A DNA stretch of 64,000 bases from the NCBI RefSeq assembly GCF_014332515.1, contig NZ_VFSD01000012.1, forward strand, positions 62,001 through 126,000, written 5' to 3'. Shown in pieces: positions 9,125 through 17,698 of the stretch (within the stretch, counting starts at the first letter, position 1; the number at the start of each line of letters is the position of its first letter). The notes beneath the pieces were generated by a model. That model saw only the letters and a list, made by a program, of their open reading frames with translations, did no database searches and was not told where the DNA came from. This DNA is from Pontibacter beigongshangensis (GTDB taxonomy: Bacteria > Bacteroidota > Bacteroidia > Cytophagales > Hymenobacteraceae). A program made the translations under genes and the position numbers.

Positions 9125-9708
9125 GTAGCCGGGAAAGCATATTAAAGCAAGTAAAAGCCAACAAGCCTGCCGCAGCACCTCTGCCAGGTGCCCTACGTTT
9201 TCCGCCGCTTCCGGCTGCCGAATGCCTTGAGAAGTATGTGCGCATAGCAGAAGCTGTAGGCACGGTAGTGATGCGTGTGGACGATCTGAGCGCCATCGGC
9301 GCGTACCTGAAAAAGCATTACGAGTCGCCGGAGCGGGTGCTGAACACGGTGAAAGGCGTTGGCTTTGGCCAGGAACTGAGTGGCCCGATAGAAGACGGCC
9401 ATACGCTTTCGAATCTGGAGATGGCTGTGGTGCAGGGTACCCTGGCTGTAGCCGAGAATGGCGCCGTTTGGGTAAGCGAGGAGCACTTACCCATTCGTGT
9501 GCTGCCTTTTATAACAGAGCACCTGATGCTGGTGGTATCGGAGAAAGACGTGGTAAACAACATGCACGAAGCCTATGCCAGGCTCGATGTGTCAGCGCCA
9601 GGTTTCGGAGCCTTCATTTCCGGCCCCTCCCGCACCGCCGACATTGAGCAGTCGCTGGTAATTGGGGCGCATGGGCCTAAACGGGCACATGTTTTTCTGG
9701 TGAAGTAG
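9121..9708 (+). CDS. lutC: Lactate utilization protein C (LUD domain)
   Basis: 195 residues from the ATG at 9121, which overlaps the lutB stop (ATGA, 9121-9124). MSSRESIL is the usual LutC opening. The LUD domain covers most of the protein, with the conserved NLEMAVVQGTLAVAENGAVW and the C-terminal FGAFISGPSRTADIEQSLV followed by GAHGPKRAHVFLV. It is the third subunit of the LutABC complex. The operon ends with a strong hairpin at 9776. Confidence 0.94.
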   Translation: MSSRESILKQVKANKPAAAPLPGALRFPPLPAAECLEKYVRIAEAVGTVVMRVDDLSAIGAYLKKHYESPERVLNTVKGVGFGQELSGPIEDGHTLSNLEMAVVQGTLAVAENGAVWVSEEHLPIRVLPFITEHLMLVVSEKDVVNNMHEAYARLDVSAPGFGAFISGPSRTADIEQSLVIGAHGPKRAHVFLVK

Positions 9709-9775
9709 TTATTACAAGACATAAGTAGCAAGACACAGGACGCAAGTCTTCTTGGTAAGTTGTGAGAGCCATATA

Positions 9776-9816
9776 GAAACCCCGGCAGGACTATAGCACC
9801 TGCCGGGGTTTCTATT
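9776..9816 (+). terminator. Terminator of lutABC
   Basis: 14-bp perfect inverted repeat (9776-9789 and 9799-9812) with a 9-nt loop, followed by TATTTT. Confidence 0.88.
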
Positions 9817-9820
9817 TTAG

Positions 9821-9877
9821 AATTATTCTAATGGAAAAGGCCTTCCGGAGGCTTTTCTGCTGCTGCTGCTGCTGCTG
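9821..9877 (+). repeat. CCTCCGGAGG element copy 4
   Basis: AATTATTCTAATGG leads into CCTTCCGGAGGC, a TTTT run and about six CTG units. It lies directly after the lutABC terminator. Confidence 0.85.
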
Positions 9878-9908
9878 TAAGTAAGGTCCCCTAAAGGTTT
9901 GTATTTGC

Positions 9909-10340
9909 TTAATCTGAAAATTGAAAAGACTTATTCACCGCTTCGTATTTATTTCTGACAACCCCTTCCCTGCCCTGGTAATCAATAATCAGCGTTTTGG
10001 ATGTTAATTCACTTATTTTTCCTCGTTCAGGCACTGTTTGGCAGTCGCCGTAAACCTCAAGTGCATTGTCTTGCAATAAATTAAAAGTTCCGGTGCATTT
10101 TTGAAAAGCGCCGTTGGAGTTTTCCTGCTTTATATACTTCACGTCCAGCAAAAATTCCAGATAATGAGAATCCTTCATCAAAATAGGCTGCCAGGCAAAG
10201 GACCCACCGTTCAGGTAGCCGTGATATGATTCTACAAACAGCCACTTGCCAGTTAATTCTCCTGAAGGAATAACTTCATCTTTCTCGCAACTACTAAATA
10301 GAAATACTGAAATAACTATTACTATCCAATGCTTTTTCAT
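9909..10340 (-). CDS. Small lipoprotein, lipocalin-like
   Basis: 143 residues from the ATG at 10340, chosen because MKKHWIVIVISVF starts a lipoprotein signal with a lipobox (LFSSC, Cys about residue 19) and a purine-rich AAAAAGG lies upstream. The mature part begins GELTGKWLFVESYHG and contains alternating beta-strand-like segments (LEFLLDVKYI, CTGTFNLLQDNALEVYGDC), as in the small lipocalin-like lipoproteins common in Bacteroidota. The protein is probably anchored in the outer membrane. The ligand is unknown. It neighbours another lipoprotein gene in the same direction but is separated by 150 bases, so it may be independently expressed. Confidence 0.75.
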   Translation of the reverse strand: MKKHWIVIVISVFLFSSCEKDEVIPSGELTGKWLFVESYHGYLNGGSFAWQPILMKDSHYLEFLLDVKYIKQENSNGAFQKCTGTFNLLQDNALEVYGDCQTVPERGKISELTSKTLIIDYQGREGVVRNKYEAVNKSFQFSD

Positions 10341-10490
10341 TTGCAGACCTTTTTCTTTAACGAGCATCTACAGACATGATTGGTTGCATGAGGCCCTGGT
10401 GTGGTTGCTATTTTTTATTTCAGGGTTATAGTTGGCAACTGGCTATAAGGCGGCATAAATGCCCTACACTGGTAATTGGCACGTACAGCT

Positions 10491-11105
10491 TTAACACGGG
10501 AACCAGTCATCTATCCTTATTAGTTTTCCCTCCTGAAACATCAGCAGCCATTGGCCGTCCGAATAGTCTCTGGAAGGCGGCAACGAAATAGTTTCTACTT
10601 CACCAACTTCATCAACATTCACTTTCTCCATGTTTTGAGCCGCGTTCGGGAAGCGTTTTTTTATTTCTTCCAATGTAGTGGCAGCGTTTAGCTTTAGGTC
10701 ATTGCTCTGCAAAAACACGTTTTTATTTTTTCGGAAGTCGACACTTTGAAAATCCAGGGAGTCGTCGAACAGCTCAAAAAGATAAGCACTGTAATAGGCA
10801 AGCTTCGAGCTTTCGTTTCTAAAATCTGATGAGCAGGTTTCGTTCCAGTCAATGGTATTGACGCTATCTGGCTTCCCCAGAAGTCCATCCATGTTTTTTA
10901 CGGTGGTAACTAAAGGATATTTCCCGTTAATCCGAAGACTTCGCCAGTCCAGGTATTCCGTATTTTCTCCTGTCGCAGCAGCCTGTGCTACAGGTGTAGC
11001 AGGCTCTGCCGGAAAAGTATTTTCCGACAGTTCTGTTTCAGCGCTTGGCGACTGGCAGCCAAAAAATACAACCTGCAGGATCAGCAGTAAAACAATGGTT
11101 TTCAT
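10491..11105 (-). CDS. Hypothetical lipoprotein
   Basis: 204 residues. The N-terminal signal ends in a lipobox (VVFFGCQ, Cys 17), followed by an acidic, Pro/Ala-rich linker (about 20-50) and a globular part. Recognisable stretches are NMDGLLGKPDSV and LEEIKKRFPNAA, similar in style to proteins that compare expected and observed curves, but no family could be assigned. The C-terminus DGQWLLMFQEGKLIRIDDWFPC looks like a closing beta hairpin with a terminal cysteine. It is likely a periplasmic outer-membrane-anchored protein of unknown role. Confidence 0.72.
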   Translation of the reverse strand: MKTIVLLLILQVVFFGCQSPSAETELSENTFPAEPATPVAQAAATGENTEYLDWRSLRINGKYPLVTTVKNMDGLLGKPDSVNTIDWNETCSSDFRNESSKLAYYSAYLFELFDDSLDFQSVDFRKNKNVFLQSNDLKLNAATTLEEIKKRFPNAAQNMEKVNVDEVGEVETISLPPSRDYSDGQWLLMFQEGKLIRIDDWFPC

Positions 11106-11598
<493 letters not shown>

Positions 11599-11811
11599 TT
11601 ACCGCCCTCTTTTGTCTGCCACCACCATCACAATCCCTCCTATCACCAATACTATTCCTACTATTGGGGGCCAGCTTAAGGTGCGTTCTCTGTCAGCATT
11701 TATTTCTATAGGGCCTACTTCTGCCACAGTTTCTTTGGTGGTGTAGCTAAAGCCTGTATAGATGAAGGCAAGCACTCCTAAAACAATCAAAATTATTCCG
11801 AGTATTCTCAT
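11599..11811 (-). CDS. Two-helix membrane protein, DUF3185-like
   Basis: 70 residues with two hydrophobic helices (about 3-22, ILGIILIVLGVLAFIYTGF; and 47-65, WPPIVGIVLVIGGIVMVV) around a short polar region containing TTKETVAEVGPIEINADRE. The C-terminus is basic (ADKRGR). Small proteins of this shape, with the KETVxxxGPxEI motif, are common in Bacteroidota and Proteobacteria and are inner-membrane proteins of unknown role. There is no partner gene nearby. The GCT-rich repeat ends about 50 bases past its stop. Confidence 0.78.
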   Translation of the reverse strand: MRILGIILIVLGVLAFIYTGFSYTTKETVAEVGPIEINADRERTLSWPPIVGIVLVIGGIVMVVADKRGR

Positions 11812-11983
11812 TTTTAATCAGTTGTTTTTTTGTGCTTACGTATGCTACTGCAAAATAGCTATATTTTAATTTCTCATCCCGATGATCTTCCTTTTCCTGA
11901 CCGGAACCGGCCTGGCAGAAGATTTGCCTGTGGCTTTCAGGCGAATTAAAGTGGCGGACTTTGCTAAAGACCCTATACACACA

Positions 11984-12030
11984 AAAAGCAGCAGCCTCTG
12001 ACCGTTACGTGGTCAGAGGCTGCTGCTTTT
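11984..12030 (-). terminator. Terminator of the U32-ferredoxin operon
   Basis: 20-bp perfect inverted repeat (11984-12003 and 12011-12030) with a 7-nt loop and A/T ends. The ferredoxin stop codon (12029-12031) lies within the hairpin arm. Confidence 0.88.
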
Positions 12031-12274
12031 ATGGCTGGTGTTTAGCTTTTACCACTTCCAGCCGGATAATTTTAACCGGGCAGTTTGCGGCGGCCTGCTG
12101 ATTCAGGGCAAATTCGTCCATGCCGGCCAGTACCTGGTAAATGCCTTTCTTTTCCTTTCCTTCCACCAGGTTGCACCTGCCATCCTTCTTAGACACCTGC
12201 CACCGCATGGGGGCAGCTTCCACACAGCCATTGCAGCCGATGCATTTTGCCCGCTGAAACAAGATCCGGAACAT
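12029..12274 (-). CDS. Single-cluster ferredoxin-like protein
   Basis: 81 residues. KCIGCNGCVEAAP carries three of the cluster cysteines and ANCPVKII near the C-terminus supplies the fourth, the pattern of small mono-cluster ferredoxins. The second four-cysteine motif of 2[4Fe-4S] ferredoxins is absent. Its start codon overlaps the stop of the upstream U32 peptidase gene (TAATG at 12272-12276), so the two are translationally coupled. That arrangement suggests the ferredoxin serves the U32 enzyme, perhaps as electron donor or cluster source; this is inference. Cytoplasmic. Confidence 0.85.
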   Translation of the reverse strand: MFRILFQRAKCIGCNGCVEAAPMRWQVSKKDGRCNLVEGKEKKGIYQVLAGMDEFALNQQAAANCPVKIIRLEVVKAKHQP

Positions 12275-13515
12275 TACGCTTTTACCACTTTGTAGAGTTT
12301 ATCATTAGGCTTGATCGTGTCCGGCACGCGCATCGAGAAAACATCCCCTTTAGCCACCTGCTCCACCACCACATCAGCCACCCGCATTTCTTCCACCGTG
12401 GTTCTGATCACGCCTGTAGCAGGGCCGGTAATCAGGATCTGGTCACCTTTTTTCAGCGCGTGCGATTCCATACCGAACTCGCCTACTTTAATCTTACCGA
12501 AATACTTGATGCCTTTCCCGATCAGAATCTTTTTCTCGGTCGCCTTTGATCCGTACGAATCGTTCCACTCTCCCATTTTGCGGCCCAGGTAGTACCCGTC
12601 CCAGAACCCGCGGTTGTATACGGTTGCCAACCTGCCGGTCCAGGCTTCAATTTTTTCGGGTGTATAGGTGCTCTCCTGTATCGCCTCCACTGCTTCGCGG
12701 TAACAGCTGACAACGGTGTCCACGTAATCGGCGGAGCGGCCCCTGCCTTCCAGTTTCAGGATGCGTACGCCTGCCTCCAGGAGCTTATCCAGAAACCCGA
12801 TGGTGCAAAGGTCTTTGGCGCTCATAATATACTCGTTGTCTATTTCCAGTTCAATGCCGTCTTCTTTGTCGGTAACAAGGTATTGCTTGCGGCAATTCTG
12901 GATACAGGCGCCCCGGTTGGCAGAGGCATTGTGGGAGTGCAGGCTCAGGTAACACTTGCCCGAAACAGCCATGCACAGGGCTCCATGTGCAAATACCTCT
13001 ATCCGCACCAGCTCACCCGATGGCCCTGTAATATTTCTGCGTTCAATTTCGCGGGTAATCTCCTTTACCTGCCGCAGGCTCAGCTCACGCGACAATACGA
13101 TCACATTGGCGAAAGTGGCGTAGAATTCTACGGTTTCGATGTTGGTCACATTTACCTGGGTGGAGATGTGCAGCGGCATCCCGATCTTCAGGCAATAGGC
13201 CATTACGGCATGGTCGGAGGCAATGATGGCTGAAATACCGCAGGCTTTGGCCTGGTCCACAATTGTTTTCATCAGCCTGATGTCGTGGTCATACAGAATG
13301 GTATTGAGGGTGAGGTAAGCCTTTACCTGCGCCTCCTGGCACCGTCTGCTTATTTCCTGCAAATCGTCGGTTGTAAAATTGAACGAGGAGCGCGCCCGCA
13401 TGTTGAGTTGTTCCACCCCGAAATACACGGCATCGCAGCCGGCTTTCAGGGCGGCACTCAACGATTCGTAAGAGCCCGCAGGGGCTAAAATTTCAACTTT
13501 GGGATTATCCATCAT
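12274..13515 (-). CDS. U32 family peptidase-like RNA hydroxylation protein
   Basis: 413 residues. EILAPAGSYESLSAALKAGCDAVYFG is the start of the U32 barrel, and the signature EVFAHGALCMAVSGKCYLS...NRGACIQNCRKQY holds the conserved cysteines, which in family members bind an iron-sulfur cluster. YIMSAKDLC and LKLEGRGRSADYV are also conserved. U32 proteins of this type (YegQ/TrhP, RlhA) hydroxylate tRNA wobble uridine or 23S rRNA cytidine rather than acting as proteases. Which substrate applies here cannot be told from sequence alone. The coupled ferredoxin gene downstream fits an iron-sulfur, redox-dependent modification enzyme. ATG codons occur at 13515 and 13512. Confidence 0.88.
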   Translation of the reverse strand: MMDNPKVEILAPAGSYESLSAALKAGCDAVYFGVEQLNMRARSSFNFTTDDLQEISRRCQEAQVKAYLTLNTILYDHDIRLMKTIVDQAKACGISAIIASDHAVMAYCLKIGMPLHISTQVNVTNIETVEFYATFANVIVLSRELSLRQVKEITREIERRNITGPSGELVRIEVFAHGALCMAVSGKCYLSLHSHNASANRGACIQNCRKQYLVTDKEDGIELEIDNEYIMSAKDLCTIGFLDKLLEAGVRILKLEGRGRSADYVDTVVSCYREAVEAIQESTYTPEKIEAWTGRLATVYNRGFWDGYYLGRKMGEWNDSYGSKATEKKILIGKGIKYFGKIKVGEFGMESHALKKGDQILITGPATGVIRTTVEEMRVADVVVEQVAKGDVFSMRVPDTIKPNDKLYKVVKA

Positions 13516-13618
13516 CTAAACGATACACCTGCCGCCTGCAGGAGCAGTAGCTGCGGGTAGTTTTACCCGGCAGTTCCCGCCCGGGGCAGAGAGATGGCGG
13601 TGCCGGTGTGTTTGTAGT

Positions 13619-14242
13619 TTAATGCGCCTGAAGCGACCGTTTTTCTTTTAAGAGCACCTGAACAGTGCCGAGCGGCAGCAGTTCTTTGCCGTACACCTCG
13701 TTTAAGATTTGAGCCAGGCAGGTATAGATAGCGCTCAGTCCGCATATAATTCCGGTATAGCCGCCCAGCAGCTTCACCTGGTGGCTACCTGTAAAATCGG
13801 CAAGGGCCAGCAGGGCAAACAACAGCACCAGCGTACCAAACACAATCTGCAGGGCCCGGCTCAACCTGAACGTACCGATAAACATGCCGAAGGTAAACAA
13901 ACCCCACAAGGTCAGGAACCAGCCCATAGACACAGGATCGGCAGGCTCGGCCAGTCCCATTTTGGGCAGTACCCAGGTAGCAACCAGGGCAATCCAGAAA
14001 GAGCCATAGGCTGTAAAGGCGACAGTTCCGAAGGTATTATTCTTTTTCCATTCCATTAAGCCTGCGAAAATCTGGGCGATACCGCCCACAAAGATCCCCA
14101 TCCCCATGATCATGCCGGTTAAGGGAATAAAGTCTGCGTTGGCCAGGTTTAATAAAACGGTAGTCAGGCCGAACCCGAGTAAGCCCAGGGGCGCAGGGTT
14201 GGAGGTAGAGTCGATGACCCTGATGTTGGAAATGTTGCTCAC
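13619..14242 (-). CDS. satP: Acetate uptake transporter family (SatP/YaaH)
   Basis: 207 residues with six predicted membrane helices. The family signature [11 protein letters not shown] lies near residue 16, and the conserved [19 protein letters not shown] follows. GPR1/FUN34/SatP proteins are small proton-coupled acetate/succinate channels of the inner membrane. Length and signature are normal. It is transcribed alone, with about 100 bases to the U32 gene downstream. It could help recover acetate made from sugars. The family call is firm; the substrate is inferred. Confidence 0.88.
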   Translation of the reverse strand: MSNISNIRVIDSTSNPAPLGLLGFGLTTVLLNLANADFIPLTGMIMGMGIFVGGIAQIFAGLMEWKKNNTFGTVAFTAYGSFWIALVATWVLPKMGLAEPADPVSMGWFLTLWGLFTFGMFIGTFRLSRALQIVFGTLVLLFALLALADFTGSHQVKLLGGYTGIICGLSAIYTCLAQILNEVYGKELLPLGTVQVLLKEKRSLQAH

Positions 14243-14589
14243 GGGAGAAAGCTGTTATTTTTTATTTGATCACCTTTAGCACTATTGCTATCCGGCCCAC
14301 AAATATAGCTTCTGGTATAGCCGCTAAAAATGACATAAAACAGTTTTGCCTGTGAATTTCTTATTGCTTGATAGAACTCGGAAGCCTGATAACATCCTGC
14401 GAAATCTCAGCTGCTTCTTCTTCCTCTCTTACAACCTATAAATTAGTTCTCAATCAGATCTGATACACCACACCCATTCCTCCTAGTAAAACTTTAGCCT
14501 AGTCAGTCAGGTTCGTGTTAACGGACTAGTATAGCAGATGCGAGGCGTCAGCCGATGTATTAGGTATAAACCCTGCGACGGACTGTTTT
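14243..14589. other. Intergenic region, nothing clear
   Basis: 347 AT-rich bases containing the satP promoter. No ORF, strong hairpin or element copy was seen. Confidence 0.5.
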
Positions 14590-15018
14590 CTAACTACAAA
14601 GTTCTCCCGAGTACTTCTGCTGTCCCCTTCCCGATTGACACTTAAAACCCAATTTGATGTTGTCAATCACCCACCTATTGGCTTTATATTTAAATTCAAT
14701 AATCCTTTTTTCTCCATGAACAGAGTCATCTAATAAGCCTTCCTGAGTAACTATAATCCTAATATGCTCGTTTGATATTTCAGTCTGCTCTAGAGAAAAT
14801 CCTGAATTTCCTTCAGTACGATATTCGGGACCGAACAACTTTCCTATTATTAGGTATGGAGTTGTCGCCCAAGCTTCATTAACATCTATTGCAGAGGCTA
14901 TTTGGTTATTGTACTTGTTTGTATCTTCAGAAATGAAACTACTATAGTCTTCTCTGCTGCTACACGATGACAGCATTAGCAACAGCGAAATTATTAAAAG
15001 GCTTGTTCTGTTATTCAT
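14590..15018 (-). CDS. Small hypothetical lipoprotein (cassette-like)
   Basis: 142 residues. The signal peptide ends in a lipobox (LMLSSCSS, Cys about 19). The mature domain contains GKLFGPEYRTEGNSGFSLEQ and ends EFKYKANRWVIDNIKLGFKC...GELCS, a compact beta-type fold with two C-terminal cysteines. No known family was recognised. The gene is preceded by a palindromic structure at 15033-15080 that resembles an integron attC site, and its codons are more AT-rich than the neighbours. It may have entered as a mobile gene cassette; this is an inference. Confidence 0.7.
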   Translation of the reverse strand: MNNRTSLLIISLLLMLSSCSSREDYSSFISEDTNKYNNQIASAIDVNEAWATTPYLIIGKLFGPEYRTEGNSGFSLEQTEISNEHIRIIVTQEGLLDDSVHGEKRIIEFKYKANRWVIDNIKLGFKCQSGRGQQKYSGELCS

Positions 15019-15032
15019 ACTTTCAAATACAC

Positions 15033-15080
15033 GCCAACGGCTTTGCTATGGTGCGTTTATGCACTATAGGTCTTGTTGGC
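15033..15080 (-). other. attC-like palindrome between two small genes
   Basis: Outer arms GCCAAC (15033-15038) and GTTGGC (15075-15080) enclose an inner stem CTATGGTGC/GCACTATAG with one mismatch. It lies 15 bases upstream of the next ORF, as at the 3' end of an integron cassette. No integrase gene is in the window, so this is tentative. Confidence 0.4.
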
Positions 15081-15090
15081 AGAGGTCATT

Positions 15091-15630
15091 TTATTTTATC
15101 TGAATTAAGGTTGAGTCAGTTGGTTCTTCTTTATAGTATACTACTGCTTGACCACCGTGAATTCTTAAATCAGCTATCTCGTTTGAAGTGCGCTCTGCCC
15201 TAAACTCTCCAATTTTCTTTTCAAACAAGGTAAGTTTAGTTTCATACAAGTTGTACGAGCAACAACCACCTAAAAATCCCGTGTACTGACTTCTGATTTG
15301 GTAATTGTCATTCTGAACAATGGTGTCCGGTGGAGCAAAGAAAGCAAAGAACATAGAACCTAATAAAGCACCTAAGATTCCGTCAGTTAACCATGAGACG
15401 AACACAACGATTGGCGAAAGGATATACAAAGACGAATAGTAAGTTGTGGCGCTTCTATTTTTGATGGTAAGACAGAATAATAAAACTCCTGTTGCATATA
15501 TAAGCACCCTAACAATGAACATCAGTCTATTATCAAACCCCAAGTCCAGCACAACTGAAAGCAACAGATTCAGAAGCAAGAAAACAAACAAGCCAATGTG
15601 TACTTTCTTAATCATACTGCTGTTTTTCAT
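15091..15630 (-). CDS. Hypothetical membrane protein (cassette-like)
   Basis: 179 residues from the ATG at 15630; the frame is open further upstream, but those residues overlap a palindrome and are unlikely. There are four hydrophobic segments (about 8-27, 33-53, 66-85 and 89-104), the last two around LYILSPIVVFVSWLTDGILG. A soluble C-terminal part contains GGCCSYNLYETKLTLFEKKIGEF. No family was recognised. Gene and neighbour share AT-rich composition and palindromic flanks, consistent with acquired cassettes. Probably an inner-membrane protein. Confidence 0.65.
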   Translation of the reverse strand: MKNSSMIKKVHIGLFVFLLLNLLLSVVLDLGFDNRLMFIVRVLIYATGVLLFCLTIKNRSATTYYSSLYILSPIVVFVSWLTDGILGALLGSMFFAFFAPPDTIVQNDNYQIRSQYTGFLGGCCSYNLYETKLTLFEKKIGEFRAERTSNEIADLRIHGGQAVVYYKEEPTDSTLIQIK

Positions 15631-15643
15631 AATTGTGATACCT

Positions 15644-15706
15644 GCCAACTCGCAGACAAACGTAATAGCTCCCCTACCTACGCTTATCTGCACTATGTGC
15701 GTAGGT
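15644..15706 (-). other. Second attC-like palindromic region
   Basis: GCCAAC at 15644 lies 14 bases upstream of the ORF start at 15630. An 8-bp stem follows (ACCTACGC 15676-15683, GCGTAGGT 15699-15706). It shares the sequence ATAGTGCA near its loop with the structure at 15033-15080. The outer partner arm is not obvious. Confidence 0.3.
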
Positions 15707-15917
15707 GGTTTACCTGCTTATCAAGTATAAAAGAGCAGGTACCATATTAACCATGGCTTAAGTCTTACAATTAAGCAAATCATAGGCACTTCTCCTAAAA
15801 AATATTCTAAGAACAAAACTATAATTTCCTGCCGTAATTCAAACTCCTTGCTTCTATCTTTCCATGAATATTCTGGCTGCTTAGAGGCTCCGGCAGTTGG
15901 ATTACTTCCGGCCGCGC

Positions 15918-15973
15918 AATTATTCAAATAAATATGACCCTCCGGAGGATTTGCTCCTGTTGCTGCTGCTGCT
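15918..15973 (+). repeat. CCTCCGGAGG element copy 6
   Basis: The core contains a perfect CCTCCGGAGG, followed by a tail of GCTCCTGTT and four GCT units. It lies in a 430-base gap between the cassette-like genes and the SusD gene. Confidence 0.85.
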
Positions 15974-16002
15974 TATTCTACTAAACCCGCCAGGTATGAA
16001 TA

Positions 16003-16035
16003 AAAAAACGCCGCTGCTAGGCAACGGCGTTTTTT
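16003..16035 (-). terminator. Terminator of the iron-linked susCD operon
   Basis: 11-bp inverted repeat (16003-16013 and 16025-16035) of A-run, CGCCG, loop, CGGCG and T-run. It works on both strands and lies 25 bases past the SusD stop. Confidence 0.85.
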
Positions 16036-16060
16036 CATCATTCATAGTTTTAGGTTGTAC

Positions 16061-17581
16061 TTATTTATCCCAGAACACACCATTTTGAAAGGGGTCTATC
16101 TGTCCTTGTTTGGCAACTTCTTCACGGTTGGTGTATACTTCCGACTGCCGGTACGTCAGGCGCTTTGGCCGGAAGCTGGGGTCGGGCGAGGGGCTCTGCA
16201 GCGACTGCGGCATGCCTGTCGGGTAACCCAGTCTGCGGAAATCGTTCCAGGCTTCTATGCTGCTGATGCTGTTCAGGGCCAGCCATTTCTGCTCAATAAT
16301 GCGTTCGATCTTGTTTGGAGCCAGCGTATAATTTACGGCTGGCAAGGCATTGTAAACCGTAAACTCTGCCGCACCCACACCCAGGTAGATAAACGACTCT
16401 TTGATAGCCGCCTCATACTTTTCTTTTGCACCGGGCAGCCAACCCCTTTCAGCGGCTTCAGCCTGCAGAAACAGACTCTCGAATGATGAAAGGAGCACCG
16501 ATGGCTGTTGCGCACTCTTCAGGAGGCCAGCCGGCTGATTTCCGTTTTCGCCGGGACCTAACAAAGCCGATGTCTTGCTCATGGTATAGTCCGATCCGGA
16601 AACCTGGCCCAGCGGCACGCCCTTGTAGGTTGTACCAACTGGTTTGTAAAGTTTAGCCAGGCGCGGATCTAGACGGTTCTGGTACTGTGCCACCACAAAC
16701 TCGGTCGGGCGCAAGGTGTTGTAGCCGCTGGTAAGTGCGCCAACAGGATTCTTGTAGAAGGTTTCCCAAAACGGGTTCTGTAGCCCTGCCGTCACCTGGT
16801 AGCCGGGGTTTACGAGCGCACTTTCACCAGCACCCAGAAAACCGCTTCCCTCCTGCTCAATTTTGGCTAGCTCACTTGTTATATAGGCTGTGTTACCAAG
16901 CTCACTCTGCCGCAACAGGGCCCGCAGTTTTACCGTGTTGGCAAACTTTATCCACAGGGTCAGGTTACCCTTGAACATCACATCGTCTGCACCTGGCTTC
17001 TTAGACAAATCCGGCGCTTCTTTTATGTTCTGGATGCCTTCGGTTATCAGGTTAATGGAGCCTTCATATACAGTTTGCCCGTCTTCGTAGCGTGGTGTGG
17101 CATACTTACCTCCGCGGAGGGCTTCTGAAAAAGGCACGTTGTCGTACAGGTCCACCAGGCGCATAAAATGCCAGCCCTGCATAATTTTGGAGATGCCTGC
17201 ATAGGCCAGGTCGCCGCTTTCGGTGGCCTGCGTTTCGATGTCTTTGTAATTCACGAGTGTGGTGTAAGAGTCTTCCCAGATCGGCCGACCGTCGCGGTCG
17301 AACGACATGGCCTCTACGCCATAGGTTTCCTCCAGCCGGAACAGGCTCGTAACACCTGGCCCGTCGGTGGCTTTGGCCCAGTAACCTGTCCAGACAGCTC
17401 CTAACTGGTTGAGGGCGCCGGTTTCCAGGTGCACGGTTTTAACAAGGGCATTCGGCAGCTTCTGATCAACGGGCACATCTACCGGGGCATTGGGGTTCAC
17501 ATTCACATCCATGAACTTATCGCAGGCGGTTATGGCCATGGTGGCAAAAGCAAGAGCAACTATTTTTATGTTATTTTTCAT
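16061..17581 (-). CDS. SusD/RagB family lipoprotein (SusD_2 type)
   Basis: 506 residues. Lipoprotein signal with Cys 20 (ATMAITACDKF), then the SusD_2-type opening VNVNPNAPVDVPVDQKLPNAL. TPR-like helices follow, and the late conserved EAWNDFRRLGYPTG lies near residue 440. The protein caps its SusC partner at the cell surface and hands over ligand. The SusC gene lies 117 bases upstream in the same operon, with element copy 7 in the gap. Because the operon is behind an iron-type palindrome and beside a PchR-like regulator, the cargo may be a siderophore or other iron chelate rather than a glycan. This is inference. Confidence 0.92.
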   Translation of the reverse strand: MKNNIKIVALAFATMAITACDKFMDVNVNPNAPVDVPVDQKLPNALVKTVHLETGALNQLGAVWTGYWAKATDGPGVTSLFRLEETYGVEAMSFDRDGRPIWEDSYTTLVNYKDIETQATESGDLAYAGISKIMQGWHFMRLVDLYDNVPFSEALRGGKYATPRYEDGQTVYEGSINLITEGIQNIKEAPDLSKKPGADDVMFKGNLTLWIKFANTVKLRALLRQSELGNTAYITSELAKIEQEGSGFLGAGESALVNPGYQVTAGLQNPFWETFYKNPVGALTSGYNTLRPTEFVVAQYQNRLDPRLAKLYKPVGTTYKGVPLGQVSGSDYTMSKTSALLGPGENGNQPAGLLKSAQQPSVLLSSFESLFLQAEAAERGWLPGAKEKYEAAIKESFIYLGVGAAEFTVYNALPAVNYTLAPNKIERIIEQKWLALNSISSIEAWNDFRRLGYPTGMPQSLQSPSPDPSFRPKRLTYRQSEVYTNREEVAKQGQIDPFQNGVFWDK

Positions 17582-17610
17582 TCTGATTTAAAAAGAAATA
17601 ATGGTTCATA

Positions 17611-17668
17611 ACAGAGCAGCAACAGCAGGATCAGGAGGCTCGGAAGGGCAATTTCTATTAGCATAATT
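17611..17668 (-). repeat. CCTCCGGAGG element copy 7, inside an operon
   Basis: Minus orientation, core diverged (CCTTCCGAGCC), with a CTGCTGTTGCTGCTC tail. It occupies most of the 117-base gap between susC and susD. Confidence 0.75.
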
Positions 17669-17698
17669 CCTGACTCATGGGCTGCCACTGCAGCTACT

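Noticed and set aside
11747..11980. 77-codon minus-strand ORF
   Set aside because: Overlaps the 5' end of the DUF3185-like gene; no signal peptide, motif or credible start.
13563..13745. 60-codon minus-strand ORF
   Set aside because: Overlaps the end of satP in another frame, without recognisable features.
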